Shown in pieces: positions 22,722 through 31,673 of a stretch of DNA of 64,000 nucleotides. The notes under the pieces were generated by a model. It was not told the DNA's origin and searched no databases. It was given only the letters and a program-made list of their open reading frames with translations. Each line of letters begins with the position of its first letter. Positions within the stretch are counted from its first letter, which is position 1. The stretch is from an uncultured Christensenellaceae bacterium (GTDB lineage Bacteria; Bacillota; Clostridia; Christensenellales; UMGS416), in assembly GCA_944376795.1 (NCBI GenBank), contig CALWDW010000039.1, positions 135,917-199,916 on the forward strand, read 5' to 3'. The position numbers and the translations under genes are program-made.

Positions 22722-23354
22722 ATGGCGGTTATTACCAAAATGGAAGAGATGCCCAGAAAGAAGAACCGCCGCCTCATCGAACTGGACGAGGAAGCAGCCG
22801 GTTCCCTGCACAAGGCGACCGTGCGGGAGGCGGGGCTTACAGAGGGAATGGAGCTCTCTGAAAATGCATGGAGAAACCTGCTGCTGGGGCCGGAGCTGCG
22901 GCTGGCCAAGGAGGCGGCGCTCTACAGCCTGGGGCGGAGGGCCCGGACCCGGCAGGAGCTTATCCGCTATCTGCGTACGTGCGGCTACCAGACCGAAACA
23001 GCCGAAGCTGCCGCGGCCGCCATGGAGGACTACGGATATATCAATGACGGCGAGACCGCGGCGGCCATGGTGCGCAGCGGCGCCCAGGCGGGAAAGGGCA
23101 GGCGGGAACTGGCCCAGCGAATGCGGATGCGGGGGATCGACCCGGAGACCGCGCAGGCGTGCCTGCAGGACTATACCGAGGATATGGAGGAGGAAGCGGC
23201 TGCCGGCTTGGCTGCGGGCTATTGGAGGCGGTATGCAGGGGAAGAGCCGCGCAAGCGCCGTGACAAAACGGCCCAAGCCCTCCTGCGCCGGGGCTTTTCC
23301 TGGCAGGTGATCGAGCCGGTGCTGCGCCGCCTGGAGGAGCAGGAGGAATTCTAG
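22722..23354 (+). CDS. recX: Regulatory protein RecX
   Basis: A 210-residue protein of the RecX family, which modulates RecA filaments in DNA repair. Three helical repeats are visible: LYSLGRRARTRQELIRYLR (about 68-86), AAAAMEDYGYINDGETA and the LAQRMRMRGID region, then RRGFSWQVIEPVLRRL at the end. The start is ATG 22722 with GGAGG upstream, not the frame's first ATG at 22680. A weak promoter (TTGATT, 17 bases, TTATTT at 22660-22688) is possible. recA is not in the window; recX is divergent from the coat genes. Confidence 0.92.
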   Translation: MAVITKMEEMPRKKNRRLIELDEEAAGSLHKATVREAGLTEGMELSENAWRNLLLGPELRLAKEAALYSLGRRARTRQELIRYLRTCGYQTETAEAAAAAMEDYGYINDGETAAAMVRSGAQAGKGRRELAQRMRMRGIDPETAQACLQDYTEDMEEEAAAGLAAGYWRRYAGEEPRKRRDKTAQALLRRGFSWQVIEPVLRRLEEQEEF

Positions 23355-23537
23355 ACCATGGGAATCGGACATAGCCGGAGAGACGGGGGTGGAAATGGTA
23401 AAAATCTCTATACTGGCGGCACGAATGCACCATGGAAGGCTGCCCGAAAGGATGGTACCATGAAATGGATTCTCCAGGAGATGCCGGGAGATACGTGACG
23501 GCGGTGCAGCCGCCGGAATTCGGGAGGTACCAAACCT

Positions 23538-25178
23538 ATGCAGTATACCGTTGTGTCGGCCAATGAGTGGCTCTATCCTGATGTCTGCGAATATCGCACT
23601 GGGGACTGCCGTGCCGCGCTCTCCGCGCCGCGCAAGTCCTATGCCTGCTGCCAGATCCTGCTGCGGGGCCTGCCGGAGGGGGCTTCCATCCAGGCGGAGG
23701 TCCGCGGGCTCGCCGGACTTGTCCCCGAGTGGTATGAGCTTTTGGCGATTCCCGTGGAGCGGACGCCGGGCTTTGACCGGCCGGAGGACGATGACAGCCA
23801 TCCTCTCTCCGAACAGGCCGCCAAAGCGAAGCGGGAGCCGCATATTCCCGCGGGCAGCCCCCATCCCACCCGCTTGGCGCCCTTTACTGTCTATGATTGC
23901 TGCAAGCCGCTGGGGGAGCGGCTGCAGGTGTGCGGCGGTGCAGCGGCCCTATACCTGGCTGTGCCTGTGCCGGAGGACGCAGAGCCTGGGGACTACACGG
24001 GGGAGCTGCTGCTGCGTGCAGCGGATCAGGAACTGGCCATTCCCGCGTCGCTGCGGATCCATCGGGCTGTGGTGCCGGAGGAGACGCTGAAGATTACCAA
24101 TTGGTTCAGCATTGCCAATATGGCGTCGCGCCACGGGCTGGAGCCGGACAGCCAGGCCCATTGGGACATGATCGAGAAGTATGGCCGGATGATGCGCCGC
24201 TGCCGGCAAAATATGTTCAGCGTGGGTGGGCCGGAACCCATTCTCCAGGAGGATGGAAGCTACCGGTTTGATACCCGGCGCATGGAGCGGTTCTGCCGCC
24301 TCTTCCTGGACAAATTGGGCTTTACCTATGCCGAGGGGCCTTCCGTGGCCGGCCGGAACGGCTATGTCAATAAGGTGTTCCTATGCGGGCCCAAGGCCGA
24401 TATTCCGGCACTGAGTCACGCGGGCTATATCTATCTGCGGGACTATCTGAAGGCCCTGCGGTCCATGCTGGAAAAGAACGGCTGGATGGAGCGTTTTTAT
24501 ATGCATGTGGCCGATGAGCCCCACGACGGCTGCGCCGAAGGCTATCGGGCGCTGGCCGCTTTGGTGCGGAAGTTCTTCCCCAAGACGCCCATCATGGAGG
24601 CGGTGGCCTATACCAATCTGGAGGGGGCCGTGGATGTCTGGGTGCCGCTGAATGCGGCGTACCAGGCCAACCGGGCGTTCTACGACGAAATGAAGGCCGA
24701 TGGGGAGAATGAAGTCTGGCACTACGTCTGCTGCGGGCCTCGGGGCAATGGCTTTGTCAACCGCTTCATGGATTATCCGCTGCTGAGCAGCCGGTATCTC
24801 TTCTGGGGGAACTTCGCCTACGACCTCAAGGGCTATCTCCACTGGGGCCTGAACCAGTATGAGCTGGCGCAGGATCCCTTCGTCTGCTCGGCGCCGCCGC
24901 ATATTGCGGGCTTCGCGCCGGATACCATCCTGCCGCCGGGAGATACGCATATGGTCTACCCGGGAAGCGACGGACCCTGGATGTCCATGCGCCTGGAGGC
25001 CCAGCGCGCCGGAGCGGAGGACTATGAGCTCTTCCGAAAGCTGGCCCAAGCCGACGCGGCCAAAGCCCATGCCCTTTGCGCCAAGGGCTTTACGGCGTTT
25101 GACCGGGTCCAATATGACCCCGCGGCCTTCGATGCAATCCGGGAGGAATTGCTGGAGGCTGTGTCCCGGCTGGCGTAG
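23538..25178 (+). CDS. DUF4091 glycoside-hydrolase-like protein
   Basis: A 546-residue protein with a beta-rich N-terminal half (about 1-170) and a TIM-barrel-like DUF4091 half. The latter has HVADEPHDG (about residue 321), the probable acid region of this glycosidase-like family, then WHYVCCGPRGNGFVNRFMDYPL, here quoted in part as WHYVCCGPRG, and GYLHWGLNQYE. Many homologues act on plant or host glycans. No signal peptide, so it is cytosolic or released by other means, which is unusual for the family. GGGAGG precedes ATG 23538. Monocistronic. Catalysis is inferred. Confidence 0.8.
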   Translation: MQYTVVSANEWLYPDVCEYRTGDCRAALSAPRKSYACCQILLRGLPEGASIQAEVRGLAGLVPEWYELLAIPVERTPGFDRPEDDDSHPLSEQAAKAKREPHIPAGSPHPTRLAPFTVYDCCKPLGERLQVCGGAAALYLAVPVPEDAEPGDYTGELLLRAADQELAIPASLRIHRAVVPEETLKITNWFSIANMASRHGLEPDSQAHWDMIEKYGRMMRRCRQNMFSVGGPEPILQEDGSYRFDTRRMERFCRLFLDKLGFTYAEGPSVAGRNGYVNKVFLCGPKADIPALSHAGYIYLRDYLKALRSMLEKNGWMERFYMHVADEPHDGCAEGYRALAALVRKFFPKTPIMEAVAYTNLEGAVDVWVPLNAAYQANRAFYDEMKADGENEVWHYVCCGPRGNGFVNRFMDYPLLSSRYLFWGNFAYDLKGYLHWGLNQYELAQDPFVCSAPPHIAGFAPDTILPPGDTHMVYPGSDGPWMSMRLEAQRAGAEDYELFRKLAQADAAKAHALCAKGFTAFDRVQYDPAAFDAIREELLEAVSRLA

Positions 25179-25204
25179 CAAGGCCGCCGGCACTTCCATA
25201 TCAA

Positions 25205-25260
25205 GACAGCGTCGTCTGGAAAGGCGTAGGAGCCTTTTCTCGGGCGGCGCTGTTTTTTGC
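25205..25260 (+). terminator. Terminator of the DUF4091 gene
   Basis: Outer arms ACAGCG (25206-25211) and CGCTGT (25248-25253) around an inner AAGGC/GCCTT stem, followed by TTTTTT. It also separates the convergent rqcH gene. Confidence 0.7.
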
Positions 25261-25281
25261 GGGGGATACGCTGGATTTAAT

Positions 25282-27066
25282 TTAAGACCGGCGGGGCTCC
25301 GCGTCCTCCGCCAGCCGCATGCTGTGGATCTGGGAGGCTTCGGGGGTTACGTAGGCGGTCTGCTGGGTGGTATAGATGACAAAACCAGGCTTTGCGCCGG
25401 AGGGCTTTTTGACATATTTTTTGCGGGTATAGTCCACCGGAATGGAGGAGGAGCCCTGGGCCTTGCTGTACCAGGCGGCCAGCAGTACCGCCTGGGCCAA
25501 GGCTGTCGAAGAGACGCTGCCCTCCCGGGCCTTGACAATGACGTGGGAGCCGGGAATCTTCTGGGTATGCAGCCACATATCGTCGCCGCGGGCAAAGCGC
25601 AAGGTCAGCTGATCGTTTTGCTGATTGTTCCGGCCGACGTAGATGTCGTAGCCATCCTCGCTGATATAGTGGAGCGGGCGGCTGGGGGGGAGGCGCTTTT
25701 CTCCCTTTTGGCGGCCTGCCTTCAGGTAGCCTTGCTGCACCAGCTCCTGGTGGATTTCCTGCACCTCGCTCTCGCTGGCACACTGGCGCAGCTGGAGGGA
25801 GACAGATTCCAGGTAGGCGATTTCCTCTTGGTTTTCCGCCATTTGGGCCTTGACCAGGTCCAAGGCTGTTTTGGCTTTACGGTACTTTTTGTAGTAGGCG
25901 TTGGCATTTTCCAGGGGCCCTTTGGTGGGGTCCAGGGGGATGGATACCGGCCTTTGGTCCTCCTCATAGTAATTGGGGACCTCCACGCTGTGCTGGCCTT
26001 TTTGGGCCAGATGCTGGTAGGCGGTGAGCAGTTCTCCGTAGAGGCGGTACTCCTGCAGGCGTTCCGCCCCGTCCAGGGTGCGCAGCTGCTTGTCCAGCTT
26101 GCGATAGTCCCGCTCCAGTACGGTGGTTACGACCTGCTGCATGCGGTGGGTGCGCTCCCGCATCCTTTCGGCACGGTCCCGCTCCCGGTAGAAGGCGTCC
26201 ATGGCGGCGCTCAGGCTGGGCATGGGATGCGCCCAGTCGGGAGGATACAGCGTGTTGGGAGCCGCGGTAAAGTCCAAAGGCGCATCCTGGCCGGGATCGC
26301 AGATCAGCAGGGGCTGGCATACGCCTTCCGTTAGACGGCGATACTGGGCGGCCAGATAGCGGGCGAGGCACGCCTTTTCCGCCTCCTCCAGCCGGAGCAA
26401 GGGGGCATCCGGGTCAGACAATGCCCCCGCGGCCAGGAGTCGGGCGGTGGGGAGGGAAAGCCCCGCCAGGTGTCCGGCTAGGTACTGGGCAGCAGGCCGG
26501 GGATCCCCGGCGGACAAGAGCCGGGCGAAGTCCTCTTCGTCCATCGCTAAGGGATCCATTCGGTCCACAGGCGGGGGAAGTTGGTAGACGAGTCCGGGGA
26601 GTACTTCCCGGACCCGGCTTCGGTCCTCGCCCACGTGCTTGATGCATTCCAAAATGCGCTGGTTCTCATCGGTCAGTATGATATTGCTGTGCCGGCCCAT
26701 GATCTCGCAGTGGAGGGTGAGCTGCGTATCCACGCCCAGCTCGTTGGCGGCGCGGATGGAGATGCAGAGGATGCGCTCCATCCCCAGCTGCGCAACGGAG
26801 AGGATTTGCCCGCCCAGGAGTTTTTTGCGCAGCAGCATGCAGAACATCGGAGCGGAGAGGGGATTGGGCTTCACATCCTCGGTAAGGTGGACCCGGGGCG
26901 AGGCAGCGCTGGAGGAAAGCAGCAGGCGGTAATTGACCCCTTGGCTGCGAATAACCAGGTGTACCTCGTCCTTTTCCGGCTGAAGAACTTTATCAATACG
27001 GCCGCCTGCCAAGCGCTGGTGCAGCTCCCGGCTGAGGGCCCGCAGGGTAAACGCATCGAGAGGCAT
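25282..27066 (-). CDS. rqcH: Ribosome quality-control protein RqcH (NFACT family)
   Basis: A 594-residue NEMF/RqcH protein that binds stalled 50S subunits with peptidyl-tRNA and adds C-terminal alanine tails for degradation. The NFACT-N domain starts MPLDAFTLRALSRELHQRL and has GRHSNIIL (about 123-130). A central coiled coil covers about 290-430, and the NFACT-R domain has GRNNQQND, DMWLHTQKIPGSH and the C-terminal GAKPGFVIY. Older labels call it fibronectin-binding. It has a good promoter on the minus strand. Length is normal. Confidence 0.95.
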   Translation of the reverse strand: MPLDAFTLRALSRELHQRLAGGRIDKVLQPEKDEVHLVIRSQGVNYRLLLSSSAASPRVHLTEDVKPNPLSAPMFCMLLRKKLLGGQILSVAQLGMERILCISIRAANELGVDTQLTLHCEIMGRHSNIILTDENQRILECIKHVGEDRSRVREVLPGLVYQLPPPVDRMDPLAMDEEDFARLLSAGDPRPAAQYLAGHLAGLSLPTARLLAAGALSDPDAPLLRLEEAEKACLARYLAAQYRRLTEGVCQPLLICDPGQDAPLDFTAAPNTLYPPDWAHPMPSLSAAMDAFYRERDRAERMRERTHRMQQVVTTVLERDYRKLDKQLRTLDGAERLQEYRLYGELLTAYQHLAQKGQHSVEVPNYYEEDQRPVSIPLDPTKGPLENANAYYKKYRKAKTALDLVKAQMAENQEEIAYLESVSLQLRQCASESEVQEIHQELVQQGYLKAGRQKGEKRLPPSRPLHYISEDGYDIYVGRNNQQNDQLTLRFARGDDMWLHTQKIPGSHVIVKAREGSVSSTALAQAVLLAAWYSKAQGSSSIPVDYTRKKYVKKPSGAKPGFVIYTTQQTAYVTPEASQIHSMRLAEDAEPRRS

Positions 27067-27094
27067 GGCGATACCTCCTTTCCATCATGAAGCC

Positions 27095-27124
27095 ATTATA
27101 CACGATGCCCCCGCACGGTGCAAA
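27095..27124 (-). promoter_or_regulatory. Promoter of rqcH
   Basis: On the minus strand TTTGCA (27124-27119), 18-base spacer, TATAAT (27100-27095). Confidence 0.6.
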
Positions 27125-27214
27125 TCCTTGGGTGCGGCTTTCTTGGCGGGCGTGCATACCGTTGGGACTTGCTTCATAGTGTACTCCATAGGGTGACAGA
27201 GGAGGTAAGAGCCT

Positions 27215-28228
27215 ATGAAATGGCACGGTTGGATGAAGAAGAGTGTGGCGGCGGCTGCCCTGGCCGCCGTGATGACGCTGTGCGGCGCCTGTGCGGGGGT
27301 GCCCAAGCTGGAGGAGCCGGAGGAATACGTTCCTACGGCCAGTGAGCTGGAGAAGGAGGCGGCCCAGGCCTCCTATACGGAGGGCGCCCAGAACACGCGG
27401 GAGACACAGCTTTATTACCGCGATGCCAGCGGATATATCATACCGGTGATGCGGACCATTCCTTGGAGCGAGGGCATGGGCGAGGTGGTACTCTCCTATC
27501 TGACGGCGGGGACGGAGGACGACCTGCGGCTGGCGGCTCGGGGACTGATTGCGCCGCTGCCTGAAGGGACGGAGAGTTCCCTCTACGTTGAGGACGGCGT
27601 GGCCCATGTGGATCTGCGATTCACGGGCGGGACGTGCGCCACCAAGGAAGATGAGTGCGCCATGCTGATCAGCGTTGTCAATTCCCTGATGGAGTTCTCC
27701 ACGGTGGATACCGTTCAGCTGACTATCGACGGGAACGCAGTGGATTCCCTTCCCCTGGGAACACCGGTGGAAACCGCCTACACGGAACCCTTGATCAACG
27801 TGGAGCCCATGGGGGCGCCCATGAACCGCGAGGGGAAGCTGCAGCTCTACTTTGCCAATGAAGTGGGCTCCTATCTGGTGCCGGTTTGGCGCATTGTCGA
27901 CACCCAGGAGGCAACGCCGGCCACGGCGGTGGAGGAACTGATCTCTCCGGTGGAGGGCAGCGGCCTGGTATCCCTGCTGCCGCCTGCCTGCCAGGTGGTG
28001 GATGTCACCGTGGATCCCGAGGGCACCGCACAGGTTAACTTTTCCGAGGAGTTTATGACGCTTTCGGCCATGCCGAACATGGAACGGCTGGCTATGCGGG
28101 GGCTGACGCTGACCCTGGCGCAGTTTGAGGAGATCCAGGATATCCAGATCTGTGTGGAGGGCATTCCCTATGAGCCCAGTGTCGCCACCTGGGCCCAGGA
28201 GAGCCCTTGGCTCAACGTGATGCAGTAA
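27215..28228 (+). CDS. GerMN-domain lipoprotein (spore germination GerM-like)
   Basis: A 337-residue exported lipoprotein: basic start, hydrophobic run and Cys at residue 26 in LCGACAG. Two GerMN domains follow, about 55-185 (YYRDASGYIIPVMRTI, then VAHVDLRF) and about 205-325 (LYFANEVGSYLVPVWR, then TAQVNFSEEF). GerM-type proteins act in the sporulating cell envelope and in germination. GAGGAGG precedes ATG 27215. It is divergent from rqcH and monocistronic. The tandem domain layout matches GerM. Confidence 0.9.
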   Translation: MKWHGWMKKSVAAAALAAVMTLCGACAGVPKLEEPEEYVPTASELEKEAAQASYTEGAQNTRETQLYYRDASGYIIPVMRTIPWSEGMGEVVLSYLTAGTEDDLRLAARGLIAPLPEGTESSLYVEDGVAHVDLRFTGGTCATKEDECAMLISVVNSLMEFSTVDTVQLTIDGNAVDSLPLGTPVETAYTEPLINVEPMGAPMNREGKLQLYFANEVGSYLVPVWRIVDTQEATPATAVEELISPVEGSGLVSLLPPACQVVDVTVDPEGTAQVNFSEEFMTLSAMPNMERLAMRGLTLTLAQFEEIQDIQICVEGIPYEPSVATWAQESPWLNVMQ

Positions 28229-28249
28229 GGGATTCTCGAAGACCCCATG

Positions 28250-28290
28250 GCAAAGGTTCCCCCGGCGCGTACCACCGGGGGAGCCTTTGG
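28250..28290. terminator. Hairpin between convergent genes
   Basis: GCAAAGGTTCCCCCGG (28250-28265) pairs with CCGGGGGAGCCTTTGG (28275-28290), 16 bases with one G-T. No good T run follows in either direction, so it may instead be a transcript-end stabiliser. Confidence 0.6.
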
Positions 28291-28320
28291 CTGTGTCGGG
28301 GCGCGTTGGCCGTGCGCCTG

Positions 28321-29046
28321 CTAATACATCTTGGCCTGATTCAGGAACGGGGCGTCGGTAAGTCCATGGGCGGCGGCGTAGGCTTTTCCCTCGCCGGCCC
28401 AGACCATGCCGCGCTCCATGAGCACCTGGGCGTTGGGAGACTTGTCAAAGACGTCGTCGTGGTGCCCCAAGGAGGTGTAGAAGACCCGGCCCAGCCCCCA
28501 GAACTTGGTCCAGGCCACCGGCATATCCACGGGCTTGTTGGCGCTGTGGTAGTACGGAACCACCGGGAAGCGGGTGGTGGCCAGTACCTCGATGGCGGGA
28601 TCTACGTGGAGGTAGTAGTGTTCGCTGCATACGGGAAAATCGGTGAGCCCTTCCACCAGGGGACTGGAGCCGTGGCGGATATTGACCATGTATTCGATGC
28701 CGTCGCCTCCGGGATGGCTGACCCACTGGCCGCCGGTGATAAACTGCCACTCGGTGCTCTGGCGGAAGGCATCGCACATGCCGCCATGGCAGCCGGCCAA
28801 GCCCACGCCCGCCCCCACGGCTTCGGAGACATTGCGGGCATAAACGGGATCCAGTTCGCCCATGGTCCAGCAGGCCACCAAAAGGTCCAGCTTTTTCAGG
28901 GCATCCAGATCGGCCAGGCAGTCCAACCGGTCTTGGATGATTACATCGTAGCCATGCTTTGCCAGAAGCCCGGCAAAGCGTTTGGAGGTGAGCTGCGGCT
29001 CGTGGCCATCCCAGCCTCCCTGCAGAATCCACGCACTCTTTTCCAT
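28321..29046 (-). CDS. ThuA-like (trehalose utilisation) domain protein
   Basis: A 241-residue protein with the glutamine-amidotransferase-like fold of the ThuA family. LVACWTMGEL replaces the usual strand-elbow, then GLAGCHGGMCDAFR (about 78-91) holds the family's G-x-H-G, and VAWTKFWGLGRVFYTSLGHH is the typical C-terminal motif (19-residue part quoted as WGLGRVFYTSLGHH). ThuA homologues occur in sugar and 3-keto-glycoside catabolism. The start is ATG 29046 with GAGGAGGA upstream. Monocistronic. The reaction is unknown. Confidence 0.88.
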   Translation of the reverse strand: MEKSAWILQGGWDGHEPQLTSKRFAGLLAKHGYDVIIQDRLDCLADLDALKKLDLLVACWTMGELDPVYARNVSEAVGAGVGLAGCHGGMCDAFRQSTEWQFITGGQWVSHPGGDGIEYMVNIRHGSSPLVEGLTDFPVCSEHYYLHVDPAIEVLATTRFPVVPYYHSANKPVDMPVAWTKFWGLGRVFYTSLGHHDDVFDKSPNAQVLMERGMVWAGEGKAYAAAHGLTDAPFLNQAKMY

Positions 29047-29431
29047 GCTTGCGTCCTCCTCAATACGGCATTGCGGTTTACAGCCCGACTCGTGGCGGCG
29101 AAGGCTGGCCTTTTGCATCCTGTCCCACGATGGGGCTGCATGGTTTCTTGCATTATACCATGGGTGCGGGGCAATGTGCGATAAAATTGCACGCTGCCGG
29201 CGGTTTTTTGCTGGGGACGGCAGCGGCGGGAACCCGTTTTCCCGCGGAAGCGGAAAACGGGCAGGAGCGCAGCCTCAAAAGCGGACTTTCCGTGGAGATT
29301 TTTTCTGGAAACCCCCATGGCCTGTGGATTCTGCCGGTTGTGATCGGAAAGAAAAGCGCGTATACTAAAGGTTGGTATCATAACCGGAGGAAGCCAGAGG
29401 GCTCCTCAGGAATCAGGATGGGGGAATAGCA
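29047..29431. other. Divergent promoter region of the ThuA-like gene and rph
   Basis: 385 bases without a supported gene. Toward rph there is TTGTGA (29338-29343), 17-base spacer, TATACT (29361-29366). Toward the ThuA-like gene there is a minus-strand TATAAT (29157-29152) without a good -35. The middle (29180-29300) contains an imperfect TTTTCCCGCGG/CCGCGGGAAAAC-like repeat around 29237-29260 and nothing else I can name. Confidence 0.55.
29338..29366 (+). promoter_or_regulatory. Promoter of the rph cluster
   Basis: TTGTGA, 17-base spacer, TATACT. It leads into rph, rdgB, the phosphoesterase and the thioredoxin-fold gene. Confidence 0.6.
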
Positions 29432-30157
29432 ATGAGTCGTGCTGATGGGCGTGCATTGGACCAACTCCGCCCCGTGCGGATTCTGCCGGACTTTATTACT
29501 ACGGCGCCGGGATCGGTGCTCATTGAATGGGGAGGAACCCGGGTGATCTGCACCGCCTCCATGGAGGAAAAGAATGCGCCTTTCCGGATCGGGACCGGCA
29601 AGGGGTGGCTGACGGCCGAGTATGATATGCTGCCCGCCTCCACCGACCGGCGGAAGTCCCGCTCCCGGGGTAAGGTGGATGGCCGCAGCACCGAGATCCA
29701 GCGGCTTATCGGGCGAAGTCTGCGGTCAGTGATGGATTTTGAGGCCCTAGGGGAGCGTTCGATCTATATCGACTGCGATGTCATTCAGGCCGACGGCGGT
29801 ACCCGCACCGCTTCCATTACCGGCGGTTACGTGGCGCTGGCCTTGGCCTGCCGGCGCTGGGTGGAAGCGGGAATTCTGGAGAAGAATCCCATACGGGAGG
29901 CGGTGGCCGCCGTATCGGTGGGCATTGTGGAGGATATCCCGCGGCTGGACCTAATGTATGTGGAGGATTCGGCAGCCCAGGTGGATATGAATGTCGTGCT
30001 TACCGCATCCGGGCGCTTTATTGAGCTGCAGGGGACCGGAGAGGAACGCCCCTTTTCCCAGGAGGAGCTGGACAGGCTCCTGGCCCTGGCGCGAAAGGGC
30101 GCGGGAGAGCTGCTGGAGCTTCAGCGCAGAACCCTGGAGGAGGTATTCCGTGGATAA
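29432..30157 (+). CDS. rph: Ribonuclease PH
   Basis: A 241-residue phosphorolytic 3'-5' exonuclease that trims tRNA 3' ends. It has the RADGR start, [14 protein letters not shown] (phosphate region), [11 protein letters not shown] and [17 protein letters not shown], all catalytic-core signatures. Length is normal. First gene of a tight four-gene run and overlaps rdgB by 8 bases. Confidence 0.97.
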   Translation: MSRADGRALDQLRPVRILPDFITTAPGSVLIEWGGTRVICTASMEEKNAPFRIGTGKGWLTAEYDMLPASTDRRKSRSRGKVDGRSTEIQRLIGRSLRSVMDFEALGERSIYIDCDVIQADGGTRTASITGGYVALALACRRWVEAGILEKNPIREAVAAVSVGIVEDIPRLDLMYVEDSAAQVDMNVVLTASGRFIELQGTGEERPFSQEELDRLLALARKGAGELLELQRRTLEEVFRG

Positions 30158-30743
30158 GCTGGTGATCGCATCCAATAACGCCCACAAGATCCGGGAGATT
30201 AAGGCCATTTTGGCGGGCCTTTTTCCGGAGATCCTTTCTATGGCGGAGGCCGGCCTGGAGGTGGACATTCCCGAAACCGGGGAAACCTTTATGGACAACG
30301 CTCTGCTGAAAGCATCCTACGTGACGGAGGCCACCGGTCTGCCTGCCCTGGCGGATGATTCCGGTCTGGAGGTATTGGCGCTCCTGGGCGCTCCCGGCGT
30401 GTATTCCGCCCGCTATGCGGGGGTGCATGGCGACGATCATGCCAATAACGAAAAGCTCTTGCGGGAGCTGGCCGCCGCCAGGGTGCCAGACCGCCGGGGG
30501 CGCTACGCCTGCTGCATAGCGCTTACGCGCCCCGGCCGGCCGCCGCTGACAGCTATGGGCTTCTGTGAGGGAGAGATCCTGCGGGAGTATCGGGGCAGCG
30601 GAGGCTTTGGATATGATCCGCTGTTCTATCTGCCCTCCTTGGGAAAGTCGATGGCGGAGCTTACGCCCGAGGAGAAAAATGCCATCAGCCATCGGGCCCA
30701 GGCGCTGCGCAGCCTCTATGAAAAGCTGGTGGCTGAGGCATGA
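30150..30743 (+). CDS. rdgB: XTP/dITP (non-canonical purine NTP) pyrophosphatase
   Basis: A 197-residue Ham1-family house-cleaning enzyme hydrolysing XTP, ITP and dITP to the monophosphates. It starts at GTG 30150 ([17 protein letters not shown]) with GGAGG upstream, inside the end of rph. Motifs: SNNAHK (8-13), [16 protein letters not shown] and SHRAQAL. The rph-rdgB pair is very common. Confidence 0.96.
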   Translation: MDKLVIASNNAHKIREIKAILAGLFPEILSMAEAGLEVDIPETGETFMDNALLKASYVTEATGLPALADDSGLEVLALLGAPGVYSARYAGVHGDDHANNEKLLRELAAARVPDRRGRYACCIALTRPGRPPLTAMGFCEGEILREYRGSGGFGYDPLFYLPSLGKSMAELTPEEKNAISHRAQALRSLYEKLVAEA

Positions 30744-31240
30744 AGCGTATCGGCTTGGTCAGCGACAGCCATGAGAATCCCGCAGCCCTGGCGCGGGTCC
30801 TGCGTGCCATGGACCGGGTGGACATGCTGATCCATCTGGGTGACGGCTTGGAGGACCTTCGGGACGAACAGGTTCGCAGTCTGCTGCCCGCTCAGGTGCT
30901 GGAGGTGCGGGGAAACAACGACTGGCGGGCGGAGGCGCCCCAGGTTCGCCTGGAACGGCTGGACGCTCAAAACCTGCTCTATCTGGCGCATGGGCACCAT
31001 CTGGGGGTCAAGTATTCCCTGGACAGGCTCTATTACGCGGCCCTGGAGACGAGGGCTGCGGTGGCCTGCTATGGCCATACACACCGGCCCAAGGTAGAGT
31101 TTGAAGGAGGAATTTGGCTAGTCAATCCCGGGGCGGTGCGCGCGTACCCCGCACCCTGCTATGCCGTCCTGGAGTTGGAGGACGGGCGTATTACCCCGCG
31201 GCTTTTTGCCGTCAAGGAAGAGGAGGAAAACAGATCGTGA
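30740..31240 (+). CDS. YfcE/MJ0936-type metallophosphoesterase
   Basis: A 166-residue calcineurin-like phosphodiesterase. All five metal motifs are visible: DSHEN (9-13), HLGDG, GNND, AHGHH and GHTHRP. It overlaps rdgB by ATGA and usually follows it in clostridia. Small members hydrolyse phosphodiesters in vitro; the natural substrate is unknown. Confidence 0.93.
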   Translation: MKRIGLVSDSHENPAALARVLRAMDRVDMLIHLGDGLEDLRDEQVRSLLPAQVLEVRGNNDWRAEAPQVRLERLDAQNLLYLAHGHHLGVKYSLDRLYYAALETRAAVACYGHTHRPKVEFEGGIWLVNPGAVRAYPAPCYAVLELEDGRITPRLFAVKEEEENRS

Positions 31241-31506
31241 AGAAGCTGACTATGTTCATGCTGCGCAGCTGTCCCTACTGCATCCAGGCGGATGCCTGGA
31301 CCCGCGAGCTGACACGGGAGAATCCCGCGTTTGCAGAAATCGAAATTCAACGCATTGACGAGAGCGAGCAGGCCGAGCTGGCTAACCGCTATGATTACTA
31401 TTATGTGCCTACCTATTATCTGGACGGCGTCAAGCTCCACGAAGGGGCTGCCACCAAGGAGAAGATTCGCGCCGTGCTGGAGGCGGCCCTGGGACAAGAA
31501 TCTTAA
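31237..31506 (+). CDS. Glutaredoxin/thioredoxin-fold protein
   Basis: An 89-residue thioredoxin-fold protein. Starting at GTG 31237 (VKKLTMFM) with GAGGAGG upstream, it has CPYC at residues 12-15, the cis-Pro segment YVPTYYLDG (about 59-67) and normal glutaredoxin length. It overlaps the phosphoesterase stop by 4 bases and closes the rph cluster. Redox partner unknown. Confidence 0.88.
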   Translation: MKKLTMFMLRSCPYCIQADAWTRELTRENPAFAEIEIQRIDESEQAELANRYDYYYVPTYYLDGVKLHEGAATKEKIRAVLEAALGQES

Positions 31507-31544
31507 GTTTCTCCACATACCAGCCGTTTTTCCGAAGAAAATGC

Positions 31545-31573
31545 TTGCCAAGCACGGTTGGTTCTGGTATAGT
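31545..31573 (+). promoter_or_regulatory. Promoter of rpsB
   Basis: TTGCCA (31545-31550), 17-base spacer, TATAGT (31568-31573). The 95-base leader to ATG 31674 is GC-rich and can fold, a possible S2 autoregulation site (inference). Confidence 0.65.
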
Positions 31574-31673
31574 ATATAAGGATTACGCACCTGCGCGGAT
31601 CTTTCAGGGGTTGCCGCTATGCGGTTCCTGCGGGAGAAGATGCGCGGGGAAGAAAAAACAAGGAGGTTTTTCC

